Of a stretch of DNA of 64,000 bases, positions 1 to 11,397 are shown one piece after another. The translations under genes and the position numbers were made by a program. The notes under the pieces were generated by a model. That model made no database searches and was not told where the DNA came from. It saw only the letters and a program-made list of their open reading frames with translations. The DNA is taken from contig QRDG01000235.1 of assembly GCA_012064385.1 (NCBI GenBank), positions 399,755 through 463,754 on the forward strand. Reading direction: 5' to 3'. This DNA comes from Puccinellia tenuiflora (lineage: Eukaryota > Streptophyta > Magnoliopsida > Poales > Poaceae). The first letter of the stretch is position 1. Every line of letters starts with the position of its first letter.

Positions 1-180
1 CTCTCCATGATTGCTGGATGTTGGAGCATTTGGAATCACCGAAACAAGATTATCTTTGATGCTAGGATCAGAGATCAAGAGACTTGCTTCAATTTTTTTA
101 AAGTTTCTGTTGGTGATATTAGACATAGAATAAAGCCTAGTTTAAAGAAAGGTTTGCAAATTTGGATTGATGGCTTGTAA
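1..180 (+). pseudogene. LINE ORF2 C-terminal end (partial, enters from left edge)
   Basis: The first 180 bases read as one open frame from the window edge to a TAA stop. The translation contains WSIWNHRNKIIF, the WxxWxxRN signature found after the reverse transcriptase and zinc-binding domains of plant non-LTR retrotransposon ORF2 proteins. Only about 59 residues are inside the window, so the 5' part cannot be judged. The codons show no frameshift. It could equally be the tail of a full-length or a 5'-truncated LINE. Confidence 0.8.
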
Positions 181-271
181 TTTTACCGATGAACCCTGTA
201 TGTAAATATCTTTATTAATGAGAAAATGACGCAGTGGGGGCCTTCCCCACTGTCCGACGCTTCAAAAAAAA
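1..271 (+). mobile_element. LINE 3' end with short poly(A)
   Basis: The ORF2 tail is followed by about 80 bases of 3' UTR and then a run of eight A at 264-271. This is the expected 3' end of a non-LTR element on the plus strand. The sequence after the A run looks like a gypsy LTR, so the LINE probably inserted into that LTR. The 5' flank lies outside the window, so a target-site duplication cannot be checked. Confidence 0.7.
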
Positions 272-663
272 TTTACTTGAGAGACTCCACTAGTGAACCC
301 ATGGCCCCCGGTTCATCCTTTTACATTGATTGCAACTCTTATTCATCACTTTTTATCATCATTACTCCACTGGTCCATTTTCACATTTCATCTATTTCAC
401 TATACAATTAACCGCTTTGTTTTCTGCGAGACCGGAAAGATTGACAACCCTTCCGCCGTTGGGGGCAAAGTATTTTGGTTGAGTGTGTGCAGTTCCACGT
501 CTATTGAATATTAAGCGCTAGAGATCTTCAACATTCACTTTGTTGTTGATTTCAAAGTCCTACTGGTTCGATAAACCTCGGTTCGTTAACGAGGGAAAAC
601 TGCTACTTGCTACATCCACGCCTTCGCTTGGGGCACCACCCAACTCCGTCAATTACGCCATCA
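272..663 (+). mobile_element. 3' part of a gypsy-type LTR
   Basis: This stretch resembles the U5-side end of Triticeae gypsy LTRs. It carries CCACTAGTGAACC near 287, GGTTCGATAAACCTCGGTTC near 566, and ends in CCATCA at 663. Related text recurs at 37685-37940 (CCACTAGTGAAAC, TTGGTTCGATAACC). No primer-binding site follows, so the internal region is missing. I could not find the partner LTR. Confidence 0.55.
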
Positions 664-1903
664 GTTAGCAAGCTTCCGCAAATACTAACAATTCATTAAG
701 GTTTCCCCAACCATAGCATTAAGTTTAAGGTCCTCTTTATCCCATACATGTAAGATTCCGATTCAAGTTCTTAGGTTTCTGTCAATCCACCAGAACTTCC
801 CCCTTCCTCTTACACATACTACAAACCCTATGATGATGATCCATACGCGCATAAATATAATGGCACCAAAGGACTGTACCATATCAACATACAACTCGAA
901 TCAACCAAACATATTCAATAATTCAAGCATAAGACAAAAGGGAACTACACAAACATGACATAGATCATAGGATAATACCTCATAGCATCAAAACACCATG
1001 TTTACATAGAGGGGTACAGAGGTTTGTGGGAGTGGACCGTTGTAGATACATGGAGATGGCAATGGAGACGGCGGTGAAGATGGTGGCTGGAGGAAGAGGC
1101 AAAGCGGGGCGGCGGCGGTAGCCGGCGGCGTGGCGCAGGGTGCTCCTCCTGCGCCGGCCGGCCACAAGGTGTGTGCCGCCCCTAACCCCCTTCCCCCATG
1201 ACTTCTTGGTGCTGTAGAGGAGCCCTCCCCCTTGTTGATGAGAACCAAGGGGGAGGCAAATTCGTGGCTTTTGGTGGCTGCCCCAAAACTAGGGTTTCCT
1301 CTCTTTATATAGGTGGAGACAATGCTTTCCGGCCTTGCGATTGATGGCCCTTGATCCAAGGGGTCTTGGACACCTCTAGAACCTTCCTAGGGACCCTTCA
1401 CATCCTTAATGAGGTCCCAAAGTCATGGCTCGGTCGAATCCTCCAAGTTTGGTAAGAGTTGGAGTCAATCACCTCACCAACTTTCGGAATCCCGTAATCA
1501 GATATTTGGCCTTCAGTAATACGGGGTTTCCTGGAGCTACGGACCTCCGATTGGGCTGTTTTTGGGCTTAAATTAAAGCTATGGAAATTTCTCACAACTT
1601 TGTCCCGTGTGAGATCTTCAGTTGACGTCGTCTTCAGATGTAAAACTGACGATCTATGAAATCTGTTGGAAGGGACAGATTTTAGGAAAGTCAGAGTGCA
1701 CCTCCAACAAGTCTCCGTTTGCGTTTTTTGCCAATTTCCAAGCGATTCCTACAAATCAAAATGTAAAACAAGAACATTGTGCACTTTTGCAACTATTAAT
1801 AGGTTAGTCCAAATAAATGATAAACTTAATATAAAAACAAGTGTCAAAGGCATAAAAGTAGCATAAAACAATAAAAAATTATAGATACGGTTTGGACGTA
1901 TCA
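664..1903 (-). mobile_element. Gypsy-type LTR, minus strand, truncated
   Basis: Read on the minus strand this begins TGATACGTCCAAACC at 1903, the start typical of a large group of Triticeae gypsy LTRs. A TATA box CTATATAAAG lies at 1312-1303 on the minus strand, about 590 bases downstream, and is followed by AGAGGAAACCCTAG leader-like sequence. The other end abuts the preceding LTR at about 664 with no visible primer site, so it is a truncated LTR. Frames on both strands here are too short and compositionally biased to be genes. Confidence 0.6.
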
Positions 1904-2130
1904 AAGACGAAAGGACCACTCGGAGAAGGGCAGTGTGGAAAGGCGGCATTGGGGTTGAATCTGCCTTTTGGGTCGCCGTCGGCATACTCGAGCGAGGCGT
2001 GAGTGTTTCTAGAAAGGCGTGGCCGGCGATGATGGTGAGAAAGCCGACTGTGATGTGACGCTAGCTTGGCTGCCCACGCGCCAGTCAGTCGGCAAGTACA
2101 GGCCACCATGTGGCGGAAACCCAGACCGCT

Positions 2131-2630
2131 TGATACATGTCAAACGTATCTATAACTTTTGATTGTTCCATGCTTGTTTTATACCACTGCTACATGTTTT
2201 TACTATGGTTTTATAGCATTTTCTGGACTAATCTATTAACAAGATGCCTAGTGCCAGTTTCTGTCTGTTTGGTTTGTGCATTGTAGAAAATGCCCAAACA
2301 TGAAAGTGCTCACAAATATCTGAAAAAATTACGGAAATTCTAATTCGGAAAAAAAACTCCCGAAGCCAGAAGGGTAGGTCCAGGGGGGCAGAACACCCTG
2401 GGTGGGCTCCAGCCGCGGGTGAGGGAGTGGCCGCAGGACCAGCCCGCCCCTAGTCCTCAAAAACCTCACGGAGCCGTCTTTTGGACTATATATTTTTCCC
2501 GTCGACAAAACCCTAACCTCTGGAGGTTTTTTCCCAAATACGATACAGAGCTTCGCCGCCATCAAAAACAAGTTTCGAGGGGCAAAAAGTTCTAGTTTCG
2601 GCACCCTGCCTTCCCGTCCCCAGAAGAAAT
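2131..2630 (+). mobile_element. Gypsy-type LTR, plus strand, truncated
   Basis: It begins TGATACATGTCAAACGTATC at 2131, matching the plus-strand start of the common Triticeae LTR class. It runs through a GC-rich U3 and a TATA-like ACTATATATTTT at 2486-2497. The usual leader text with AAAACCCTAACC follows. The 3' limit near 2630 is a guess, because the sequence then drifts into unrelated DNA with no primer site. The 227 bases between this LTR start and the opposite-facing one at 1903 are GC-rich and hold nothing I recognise. Confidence 0.55.
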
Positions 2631-2817
2631 GGAACTAAAAGAACAGGATTTAGCCACATCTGTGTTGTACATCGAACAAAAATTGTCGTACGCAAGGCAT
2701 TTCCGTTTCAGAATTAGAGACGGTCACCAGTGCCTCCAATTCAGCCAAAATTGCCGGCAAAGATTTTCGGATGCACAATGTGTTGAATATGTTTGTGTTG
2801 GGAATTCTATTTTACAA

Positions 2818-3026
2818 CACTTTTAAAAATATGCCTCCATTTACAATTGCCATCACTTTCAATAATGTCTCCATTTGCAATTGCCATCACTTTTAATAGT
2901 GTCACCATTTGCAATTGTAGGCACTTTTCAATAATGTCACCATTTGCAATTGGAGGCACTTTTAAATAATACCACCATCTGCAATTGGAGGCACTTTTCA
3001 ATAGTGCACCATTTGCAATTGGAAGG
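2818..3026. repeat. 34-35 bp minisatellite, six copies
   Basis: The word CATTTGCAATT (with variants) recurs at 2838, 2872, 2906, 2941, 2976 and 3010, a spacing of 34 or 35 bases. The rest of each unit is a diverged CACTTTTCAATAATGTCAC. Units differ by substitutions and 1-2 base indels. The short frames on both strands over this block are by-products of the repeat. Confidence 0.85.
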
Positions 3027-3060
3027 AAAAGTTTTGAATATCTATTTTTATTTTGAGGCA

Positions 3061-4479
3061 ATTCTTAGGAATGTAAATGAAGAGAGTACGTACATAGTGC
3101 CTACAAAAGCAAATAAAGGAAGTATTTTTAGTACACAATTTCAGCATTTACAAAAGAATTCCAGTAAGCAATTCAAAAAATAAATGGAAGTATTCCATCA
3201 AGTTTATTTACAAAACTGCAAGTCCATGAACTAGTAGTAGAAACATCAGCTAACTGTTCAACAAAATTTCTTTCCCCTTACATTATCTACAGGCTGAAGG
3301 AATGGTCTTCCTACAGACTGATCTGCGGCAATAGCATGTCCGATGCTATTCACCTATTTCTGCTAGCAGTTCAAGTGTGATCTGTAAATACATGAAAAAA
3401 GGAAGCATTAGAAATTTGGGAAATAAAGTTTGTTCTGAGAATTCATACAGGAAAGAATTTTCAATTTACAGACTTAGATGCTAGAATGGTAAAAAAAATC
3501 GGTATCGTCCTTAGTTCAACGCAAATACATGGAACACTTGAATTCAGCACCCATCACATTGACTGCTTTTTAAGCCCCGGGAAACACCACAGAAATAACG
3601 GCGAGTATTAACCATGCAAATAATCAAGAAAATAACAAATCGCATGCATTACTAATTGCTGTAAATAATCTAGCTGTTGTAAAAGTTGAACAAAAAACAT
3701 GCAAGTGAATAGACTCAGAACCAAAGTTTGTATCAGTCTGCTTCATCAACTATATTGTAACACTACAAGAACAGATTATGCGACTCCTCTGGATTAATTC
3801 CTAGTTCCCACTTCTATTATCCTTTTGATTCTGATTGAACAAACATCCTAGGAAATGTGGAACTAGTAACTACCATACTGATCTGATGTTCACTGCTCCA
3901 ATACTCGAATGTCTTGATGCAAAACATTTAATATCTAATGGATGGTTGCTCACTTACACGTAAAGGTGCTGGATATAACTCCTATCAATTGTCAAAATAA
4001 ACTTCATATTGATATTTATGATGATCCATAAAAGGATCAAGCTAATCTAATCATAACTTGACAATCTTCTTTCCGTTAAAAAAATCTAACAACCTTCAAT
4101 CAAAACAAAATCCATAGGAAGATTTTCCAGTGAGTTATGAGCAAAATATATCAAGATGTCATAGTAACTACCTACACATTAGCAATCTCCTCCACGAGCG
4201 ACATATATTGGAATACTAGATATATAAAGAAGACACAATGTACCATTTCATCTATTCTATAACCAAGCTACCTATTCCACTAATTTTGTAAGCTTAATCA
4301 AGTAGACAAGCTTTCTTAGAGCTGCTAAGTAGCTATCATGAGAACATTGAAACATGGTAACAAGGTTCCATCTTTGCTTGAATATATAACAATTGGAGGG
4401 GAGCAGATCTAACAAAGTAACAAAATGTATTTCTCAGCCAAATGCCACACATATAGTGTAATCTGTATGAGAGACTGAC
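3061..4479. other. No recognisable gene or element
   Basis: AT-rich single-copy-looking DNA without a frame above about 60 codons that resembles a protein. A possible acceptor (TTTACAG, minus strand near 3395) precedes eleven codons and a stop, which could be a last exon, but nothing supports it. A CACTACAAGAACAG string at 3761 was considered as a CACTA terminus and rejected. Confidence 0.4.
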
Positions 4480-4613
4480 CCCTGATCAAACAAAGAAATG
4501 GTGTGCATATGCCGCGCATTCTCAGCTAGATCATACAATCCGACAACACCTCAGTTGCACCCAACAGCAAGAATCTGCTGATCAGAAGCCACATAAGTAC
4601 ACAATGGATCACC
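4480..4613 (-). pseudogene. RIC1-like WD40-region fragment (broken)
   Basis: On the minus strand the translation contains SDQQILAVGCN, an in-frame TGA stop, then GVVGLYDLAENARHMHTISL. From memory this is close to the N-terminal beta-propeller of plant RIC1-like proteins, subunits of the Ric1-Rgp1 exchange factor for Rab6-type GTPases at the Golgi. Only about 40 codons remain and the stop falls inside the conserved strand, so this is a non-functional scrap. No neighbouring exons were found. Another WD40 protein cannot be excluded. Confidence 0.45.
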
Positions 4614-5417
4614 ACAACAATTAGATATAATGATACAATAGAGACAACTAGTAATTCCTCAAAACAATAGAATTGACTAGTAATTAGAAAGAGAACGTAA
4701 CCACAATAATTGTGGCGACTGAAGGACAAAAAAATAGCTGCAAAACATATCACACTCATACAGAACAAGCTTGCACTACTATGACATCAACGCATTCTGA
4801 ACCATCAACACTAGACAGCCAGCAAACAACTAGGACATGTGTGGGCTGTGGCATAGATGGAGCCAGTCATGCACAACAGCGAGCTGAGACGATAGAAGGT
4901 CATGTGTCCCCACCACCAGCAGCAACTAACTAAACTGAAGTAGTAGAAACAGGAGAGAAACTGTCTAGCAAGCTTGGGAACACAAGGACATGTGCATGCA
5001 TTATGTACTTTGGTCTTCGACGCACCAGGCACCAGGCATGGGAGCTTAATTCATTGAAGTACACTTTTCAGGTTGCATAATTGCAACATATATATATACA
5101 CTACTCTACTCATGCAGCTAGTGGATTGTTGGTGCAGTATAAAATCGCAGAATAATTATAACTGAAAAGGCATAAATCTCCGTCCAGATATAGGGAGCAT
5201 CTGAGCTCGGGTGCCAAAACGCTGCTGCCATATTGTTGCAACTATTATCTTCGCGTGGTTAAGCTTTTGTCTTTCTTCAAATGTTTGATAATTATATCCG
5301 CTCTTTGAAAGGTCCTTGAGTAGTTATATTGTTCTCTTGTCATGGAAACAATCTAAGCTGGTCAATATATATAGTTTCAGTGGATTTCCTTGTTGGATGT
5401 GAGGGTGATAACTTTAT
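4614..5417. other. No recognisable gene or element
   Basis: Intergenic DNA. Frames of 73-80 codons occur on both strands but show no domain, no consistent codon pattern and no partners. AT-rich to about 5400, then abruptly GC-rich. Confidence 0.4.
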
Positions 5418-5622
5418 GACAGAGAGCAGCGGTGGCGGCCGCCAGCAGGTCCGTTGAACCTTGCCGCGTGTAGGCCGACCACTCTGCCTTCCGCTTGCGC
5501 CGCCCATTCCCCGCACGTCACCGGCCCGCCCCTCGTTTTCGTGCCCGCCGTCCGCCGGACCAATCCGACAGAGAGCAGCGGTGGCGGTCGCGAGCAAGTC
5601 TGGCGAGCCTTGCCGCGTGTAG
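5418..5622. repeat. 56-bp direct repeat, 149 bp apart
   Basis: A unit starting GACAGAGAGCAGCGGTGGCG and ending TTGCCGCGTGTAG is present at 5418-5473 and again at 5567-5622 with a handful of substitutions. The copies flank GC-rich sequence. They could be a short segmental duplication. No coding role is evident. Confidence 0.75.
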
Positions 5623-5923
5623 GGCTTGGTTCAGTTCCAGGATGACCAGATGCTCACAAGGAAGAAATAGACGTGCGCGACGTGTACAGAGGCGGGTTGA
5701 CGGCGATGGAATCGTCCCCCAGAAGGTGGCCGCCGGAGACGACGACGACGATTCCCGGCGATACATGGCTTCGTTCTTCGATTCCTTTGGCTCAGATGAT
5801 CATCACGGTGAGGCGGGGCTCCGATGCGCTTCTTCTTGGTCCGTGGCAGCGTACAACGCCAGGGCGACGCGACGGTGGTGATGCGAGCTTGGTCTTGGGC
5901 AACCAGCTCCCGTCGGCGCGGGA

Positions 5924-5947
5924 GGGGGGGGGGGGGGGGGGGGGGGG
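5924..5947 (+). repeat. Homopolymer run of 24 G
   Basis: An uninterrupted run of 24 G inside a GC-rich stretch (about 5420-6220). Similar runs occur at 18945 (24 C) and 22898 (26 G). Run length is unstable in cloning and sequencing, so the true length may differ. Confidence 0.9.
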
Positions 5948-6270
5948 CGCTCCCGCGAGCAGAGGCCACGACGAGCTACGAGCTTCACTATGGGGGCGGA
6001 GCACGGAGGTGGGCTGACCAGCGGCGGCGCTCGGCCGCGAGCAGGGACGGCGGGGAGCGGCGAGCTTCTCTGCCAGAAACGGGGGAGGTGAGGAGGGATG
6101 CGGAGATCTACCAGCGGACAGAGCGGCAGTGGCTGGAGGCCGAGCAGGCAGGTCGCGACCGAGCAGCGGCGGCGGCACCATCTTCCCCACGGCCGGCGGC
6201 CGAGCTCTCCTGTGTGTCTGAGAGGAAAAGGAAAGAAATGGAAGGAATAGAAAAAGAAAGGGATTTGCTA

Positions 6271-6640
6271 ATTCTCAGCCGCCTGATTTTTTCTTATGTC
6301 TCAGTTAACCATAAAAATATTCATGAGTTGCACTTTTTTGGGAGAAATATGCAATTGCACTTTTCTGACAGAAAAGTGCAATTCGTTCTAGTTGCAATTT
6401 TTTTTAAACTGTAGTTGTACTTTTTCTGAGGTGATTAAGACTTAAGAAATTCTCAGCCGCCTGATTTCTTCGATGTATCAGTCACCCACAAAAAATATAT
6501 ATGAGTTGCACTTTTCTGAGAGAAATGTGCAATTGCACTTTTCTGCCAGAAAAGTGCAACTCGTTCGAGTTACACTTTTTTTTAGCTGCAGTTATACTTT
6601 TCTAGGTGATTGAGACTTAAGAAATTCTCAGTCAACTGAG
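6271..6640. repeat. 178-bp tandem duplication with embedded hairpins
   Basis: ATTCTCAGCCGCCTGATTT occurs at 6271 and 6449, and a third partial start ATTCTCAGTC at 6624, giving a period of about 175-178 bases. Each full unit contains an inverted repeat around TTGCACTTTTCTG: 15-bp perfect arms around one base at 6353-6383, and 13-bp perfect arms around one base at 6533-6559. It looks like a duplicated small inverted-repeat element. Confidence 0.75.
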
Positions 6641-7050
6641 ACATAGACAAACCCAAAAAGAAAAAGGATGAAAGGAATAAAATAAATAAGAAAACGAAAG
6701 ACTAGAAAAAAAATAGAAAAGCGTGAAACGGCTGTTTTCCTAAGACCGTCACCGTTCGTCCCATCCGTCAATTTTAAACGAATCGGTGTTCTTTTTTTTT
6801 TTTTTTTGTTACATGTTAGCACTGGGTGGTGACTATTTGAAAACCTAACTTATTGTGATGGCTTTTTAAAAACCTAACCGCAATTGTGATGTTTTTGGTA
6901 ATTAAGTCAGGGACAAATGATGTCGTGAATTAGTAATTAAGCTATAATCTAAACTCGGTAATCATTTCAGAATCACATTTTATGTTGTAAAGATCATATA
7001 TTGTCAGTTGCCACTGGAATACTAGATATATATCAAACACAAAATATTGG
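6641..7050. other. No recognisable gene or element
   Basis: AT-rich spacer with a run of T at 6791-6808. No frame, repeat or terminus recognised before the Stowaway end at 7051. Confidence 0.4.
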
Positions 7051-7497
7051 TACTTTCTCCTTCCCAAAAGGATGTCACAGATTTATCTAAATTTGAATGT
7101 ATCTAGATATGATTTAGTGTTTAGATACATCTAAATTTAGACAAATTTGCCGTCAACTTTGCCGTGCGCGGTAGCAGAGTCTACGTTACGTCTAGGGTTT
7201 TGGCTCTGGTGACTCCGAGGCGATCGGGCGCCGCCACCCAAACCATGGACGGGAACGGATCTTGTCTAAGAGTTTTAGGAGTTTACGAGTCTGATCTGGT
7301 ATCCAAATCAAGCAATCCGTCTGTGAAAGGAGTTCTTGCGTCTCACGATTGCATCTCGGAGGCGGTTCGCAAGACGGAGGTGTCCCATAAAAAGAAGAAG
7401 GGGGGGCGGCGCTGTCCAAACCCTAATCAAAGCTTTCGATACTCGATCTAAGACGTACGACCCCGGCGTATCATCTGCTTCCCTGCAGGGACGAGTG

Positions 7498-9160
7498 ATG
7501 TCTTTCGTCGGTGGTGGGGGTGATCACGGGGACGCCGGTGAGGCATCCACCCACCCGAAGCCACCAACGGACGGCACAATTGTGCCTGCTAGGAAGATGC
7601 ATCAGATCGTGATCACTGAGGTTCAGGAGGACCATGATGGGAACTGGGAAGCGGCGGAGGAGGAGGGTACGAACATTGGGCCAGAGGCGAGGCTTTCCGG
7701 CGAGGTGGATCTGGAAGATGATGTCTGTGTGGAAGAGCCTAAGGAAATAGCGCAAGAGGCGGCATCTGCACCCAAGGCGTGGCGGCTCTTGGCGAGGTAC
7801 TACTCCGTAAAGGCAGCTAACTACGGTGACCTGCACAAACACTTCATGGAGGTTTGGGGAATTCGCGATACGATGTCTTTTGCCCCGCTCAGAGACAATT
7901 TCTTCATCATCACCTTTAAGTCGGAAGGCGACTACAGATTTGTTGCGAGAGGTGGACCATGGATAAAGAAAGGTGTGGCGTGCTTGATTGCACCCTTTGT
8001 GGAAAATATGAGGCCTTCAGAGACAGTGCTTGACTCAATCCAAATCTGGGTTCGCTTCTATGATGCGCCATGGGCAAAGCAGACTGAGGCATACGGCCGG
8101 TTTTTGGGATCGCATCTGGGACGGGTGGAGGAGGTTGATGTGGACAGAGCAGGGTTGGAGTTCAACGACTTCCTCCAGGTTCGCATCGTGCTACCCCTGA
8201 ATAAGCGTCTGCAGACCCAAGGGGCAGACGGAACCAATGGTGTACCCTCTAAGGTATGAGCGTGTTCCGCACTTTTGCTTCCACTGTGGGTTTATTGGGC
8301 ATGCAAAAGAGGAGTGTGAGAAGAATATTAGAGGTACTCCATCGCTGTGTTATGATGCATCGCTCAGGTGCTCGCCAAAACGTAAGTTTGAACGCGGGAT
8401 CTTTTCATCTTCTGTCAATCCGACTGTCAAAAAGGGCCTCTTCTTCAATTCACCGACGGGGAGTGTGAACTCCTCTCCGCTTGGCCAGCCAGGTCGTAGC
8501 CGCAGCACCCAGATGCCAAAAAAGCCCGCATACACTGTCCAGGTTCCAGAGGCTGTGGACGCCAGGGATGGTTTCGATGACGAGGAAACTGGAGCTTCAG
8601 CTGATATTGAACAAACCTTAGCAAATACAGTTGAGAAGATGGAGTTGATGCTTGGTGCAGGCTTGAACCATGGACCGAAGAGGTTGAAGAGGGGTAGTTC
8701 TGTACAACCACTTGCTATGCATACTGATGAGCAGCACTGTGATTCTGAAGATGAGATGCCTCCTCTTGAGGACATCGTGCCGCAGCCAACTATACCGCAA
8801 GCTCCGGGGAGCGAGGACATGATTTCAGCTATTAAGAATCTGTCTAACAATACGGTGTCTCTCAGCAGTGCCACCGACACCAATATGCAGGCGGCGGACT
8901 CTGTGCTCGGTCGCAAGCGTGCAGCTGAGGAAGAGGTGCAGGGTAACCAACTGGACCTAACCCTGGCGCTGAACTATGCAGACACAGAGGGGGGTACGCA
9001 GAAGAAGGGAAAGATGGGTGTGTCCAGCAAGGATACTCTTGGCCAGATGGGGAACAAGATGAACGACAGCGGGAGGAAAACGAAGACGCAGGCAGCAACC
9101 GGTCCAGGGGCTTCCGGTAACCTGACGAGACCTAATGTTTGGTCTCGTCAGGAGCAATGA
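7498..9160 (+). pseudogene. LINE ORF1 (gag-like, DUF4283 plus CCHC zinc knuckle), one frameshift
   Basis: ORF1 proteins of plant L1 elements bind the element RNA. The first frame (an upstream in-frame ATG is at 7336; 7498 is a plausible start) gives the DUF4283-like region, including FAPLRDNFFIITF and DAPWAKQTEAYGRFLG. It stops at 8259. The continuation is in the next frame from about 8237 with YERVPHFCFHCGFIGHAKEEC, a C-x2-C-x4-H-x4-C knuckle, followed by a long polar tail to the TGA at 9158-9160. A single-base shift near 8240-8258 separates the parts. The stop overlaps the ORF2 start as ATGA. The start codon is uncertain because the 5' region stays open upstream. Confidence 0.85.
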
Positions 9161-10657
9161 ATTGCCTATCTTTCAACTGTCGAGGTGCAGGGAACGCCTC
9201 GACAGCTCGTGAACTGGCTACTATTTCCCAAGTCTGGAGTCCGCGTCTTTTTTTCCTTTGTGAAACTAGGCAGAATAAAAATAAAATGCGTCGGTATCGT
9301 AGTCGTTTAGGTTTGAAGGGTTTTGCTGGTTTCAGTAGTGATGGCTTAAGTGGTGGTTTAGCCTTATTTTGGCATGAGAGTCTTATTGTAGATGTTCAGT
9401 GTGTTAATGAAAGATTGATTGATGCGTATGTGCGTGAATCCCCTAATGCCCCTCAATGGCGTCTCACTTGCGTTTATGGTGAACCACGTGTTGAAAATCG
9501 TCATCGCATGTGGGATGCGCTGCGAGATTTGAAAATGCAGTCTAACCTACCTTGGGTAGTCATCGGTGATTTCAATGAGGCGTTGTGGCAGGAGGAACAT
9601 CTCTCACAAACCACACGTGCAGTTTGCCAAATGGAAGCCTTTAGAGATGTATTGTTTGATTGTAACCTCTCTGATCTTGGTTTTTCAGGTGTCCCATACA
9701 CATATAATAACAGAAGGAGGGGGAATGCTAATGTTCAAGTCCGGCTGGATCGTGCGGTGGCATCTCCTGAATGGAGGGATCTTTTTGCTGACTCGTATGT
9801 CAAACACTTGGTAACCTCGGTCTCTGATCATTGTCCAATCCTGTTAGAAATCAGTCAAGAGGTGAGATGCTTACCTAAACAGCCGAAGAGACAGTATGAA
9901 ATATTTTGGGAAAGGGAGGCTGAACTAACTGAGCGCATTGCTTTGGCCTGGGATGGGGCTGGCCAGAAGAATAACTTAACTGATATTATGGCTGGGCTGA
10001 ACCAGGTTATGGATACCCTGCAAACTTGGAGCAAAAAGAAGTTTGGCAATATTCTGGGTGAGTTGAGTAAATCTAGGAAAAGGTTGGAAAGTCTTATGTT
10101 GAATAATGCTGACCAGCGCGAGATTAGACAAGCTTCTGATCATTTAAATGAATTACTGTACAAGGAGGAGATGATCTGGCTTCAGCGTTCGCGAGTCACA
10201 TGGCTGAAAGATGGTGACCGTAACACGAAATTTTTCCACCAAACTGCTAAATGGCGTGCTAGGAGGAACAAAATAAAAAAGCTTAAGGACAGCGATGATG
10301 TGTGGAAGGAGGCACCATCAGATATGGAACGCATGGCTACCTCATATTTTCAGGAGCTGTTTACTAGAGACCCATCTCTTAATCCTGATGGTTTAATTGG
10401 GCTTATACAGGAAAAGGTCACGCCAGACATGAACATGGAGTTGTGCAGGGATTTTACTGATGAAGAAATTGGAGATGCCTTGTTCCAAATAGGGCCTCTC
10501 AAGGCACCTGGTACTGATGGGTTTCCTGCTCGTTTCTATCAGCGCAATTGGGCAACAATTAAAGAAGATGTGATTAATGCGGTCAAGCTATTCTTTGTGA
10601 ACGGAAGAATGCCGGAAGGAGTCAATGATACAGCCATAGTTCTCATTCCGAAGAAGG
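9157..10657 (+). pseudogene. LINE ORF2, 5' part: AP-type endonuclease and start of RT
   Basis: ORF2 nicks the target and reverse-transcribes the LINE RNA. The ATG at 9157 overlaps the ORF1 stop. The endonuclease shows NCRGAGN, FLCETRQN, VVIGDFNEAL, RLDRAVASPEW and SDHCPI, the metal and catalytic signatures of the exonuclease/endonuclease/phosphatase fold. A linker with WLKDGDRNTKFFH follows, then the RT fingers KAPGTDGFPARFY and VLIPKK. The frame is then cut by the copia LTR at 10658; one copy of the target duplication GAAGG ends this part. Before the copia insertion this section shows no frameshift. Confidence 0.9.
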
Positions 10658-10787
10658 TGTTAGAGTAGATTATATTGTTCTGTATTACCCCATTGTATAA
10701 GGGGCTTTCTGCATATTGCACACCTGTACATGTACTATATATTGTGGCCTTTGGCCCCCTGGGAATACAAGCTGCTTATTCCTAACA
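10658..10787 (+). repeat. Copia 5' LTR (130 bp)
   Basis: Starts TGTTAGAG, ends CCTAACA. Contains a short TATA-like ACTATATATTG near its end. Identical to the 3' copy. At 130 bp it is among the short LTRs known for plant copia elements. Confidence 0.95.
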
Positions 10788-10799
10788 TGGTATCAGAGC
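10788..10799 (+). promoter_or_regulatory. Primer-binding site, tRNA-Met type
   Basis: TGGTATCAGAGC immediately follows the 5' LTR and is the standard complement to the 3' end of initiator tRNA-Met used by plant copia elements. Confidence 0.9.
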
Positions 10800-11397
10800 A
10801 AGGTTAGGTTTTTTTTTCGCACGTGCAGCTCGTGCCTTTTTCTTTCTCTCCCCTCGTACCGTGCCGCCGCCGCCGTCGCGCCCTCGCCGCCGCGCCCCGG
10901 CCGCCGCCTCCGGCCTCCTCCTTGCCGTCCGGATCTTCCCCTGGTCGTGCTGCCGTCTACCACTGCCGCCGCGCCTCCAGTTCATCTCCTGGTCCCGTCG
11001 CCATCAACTCCGTCGGGGACCGTCGACATCAAGCGCGCCGTCCCCGTTGCTGTCCCCGTCGCCGCCGCGCCGCCCCGCATGCGCTAGTCGCTGCCGTCGG
11101 CCGCCCCCCATGCCCTAGTCTCCGCCGCCTCCTTGCTGGCCCCCTACCGCCGCCGCGCCGCCCCCTTCCGCCGTTGTCACGCGCCGGTGCCGCTCCGGCC
11201 ACCGTCGCCCTCCAGGCCGTCCGCCGCGCCGCCCCCTTCCGGCTCGTCTGCTGCCCCGTCCTCCGGCCATCTGTGCCCTCCGGCCGCCGCCGCCATCTGT
11301 GCCCTCCGGCCGCCGCTGCTTCCCGTCCGCGTCCAGCGCTCGTGGACGTCTGTTTCGATCCGATTTGTGAGCGTTGACCTGTAAAAAAAAAAAAAAA
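10800..11397 (+). other. GC-rich leader ending in an A16 tract, in place of gag
   Basis: The region where gag (UBN2 and CCHC knuckle) would be expected is extremely C-rich and gives only proline/arginine-rich low-complexity translations in every frame. It ends in an uninterrupted run of 16 A (11383-11398) directly before the ATG at 11398. No nucleocapsid motif is visible. Confidence 0.6.

Noticed and set aside
3761..3775. CACTACAAGAACAG string resembling a CACTA terminus
   Set aside because: No inverted partner end and no 3-bp target duplication were found in the window.
5824..6414. 196-codon plus-strand frame across the G24 run
   Set aside because: Low-complexity translation through a homopolymer, with no domain. 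Frame continuity depends on the uncertain run length.
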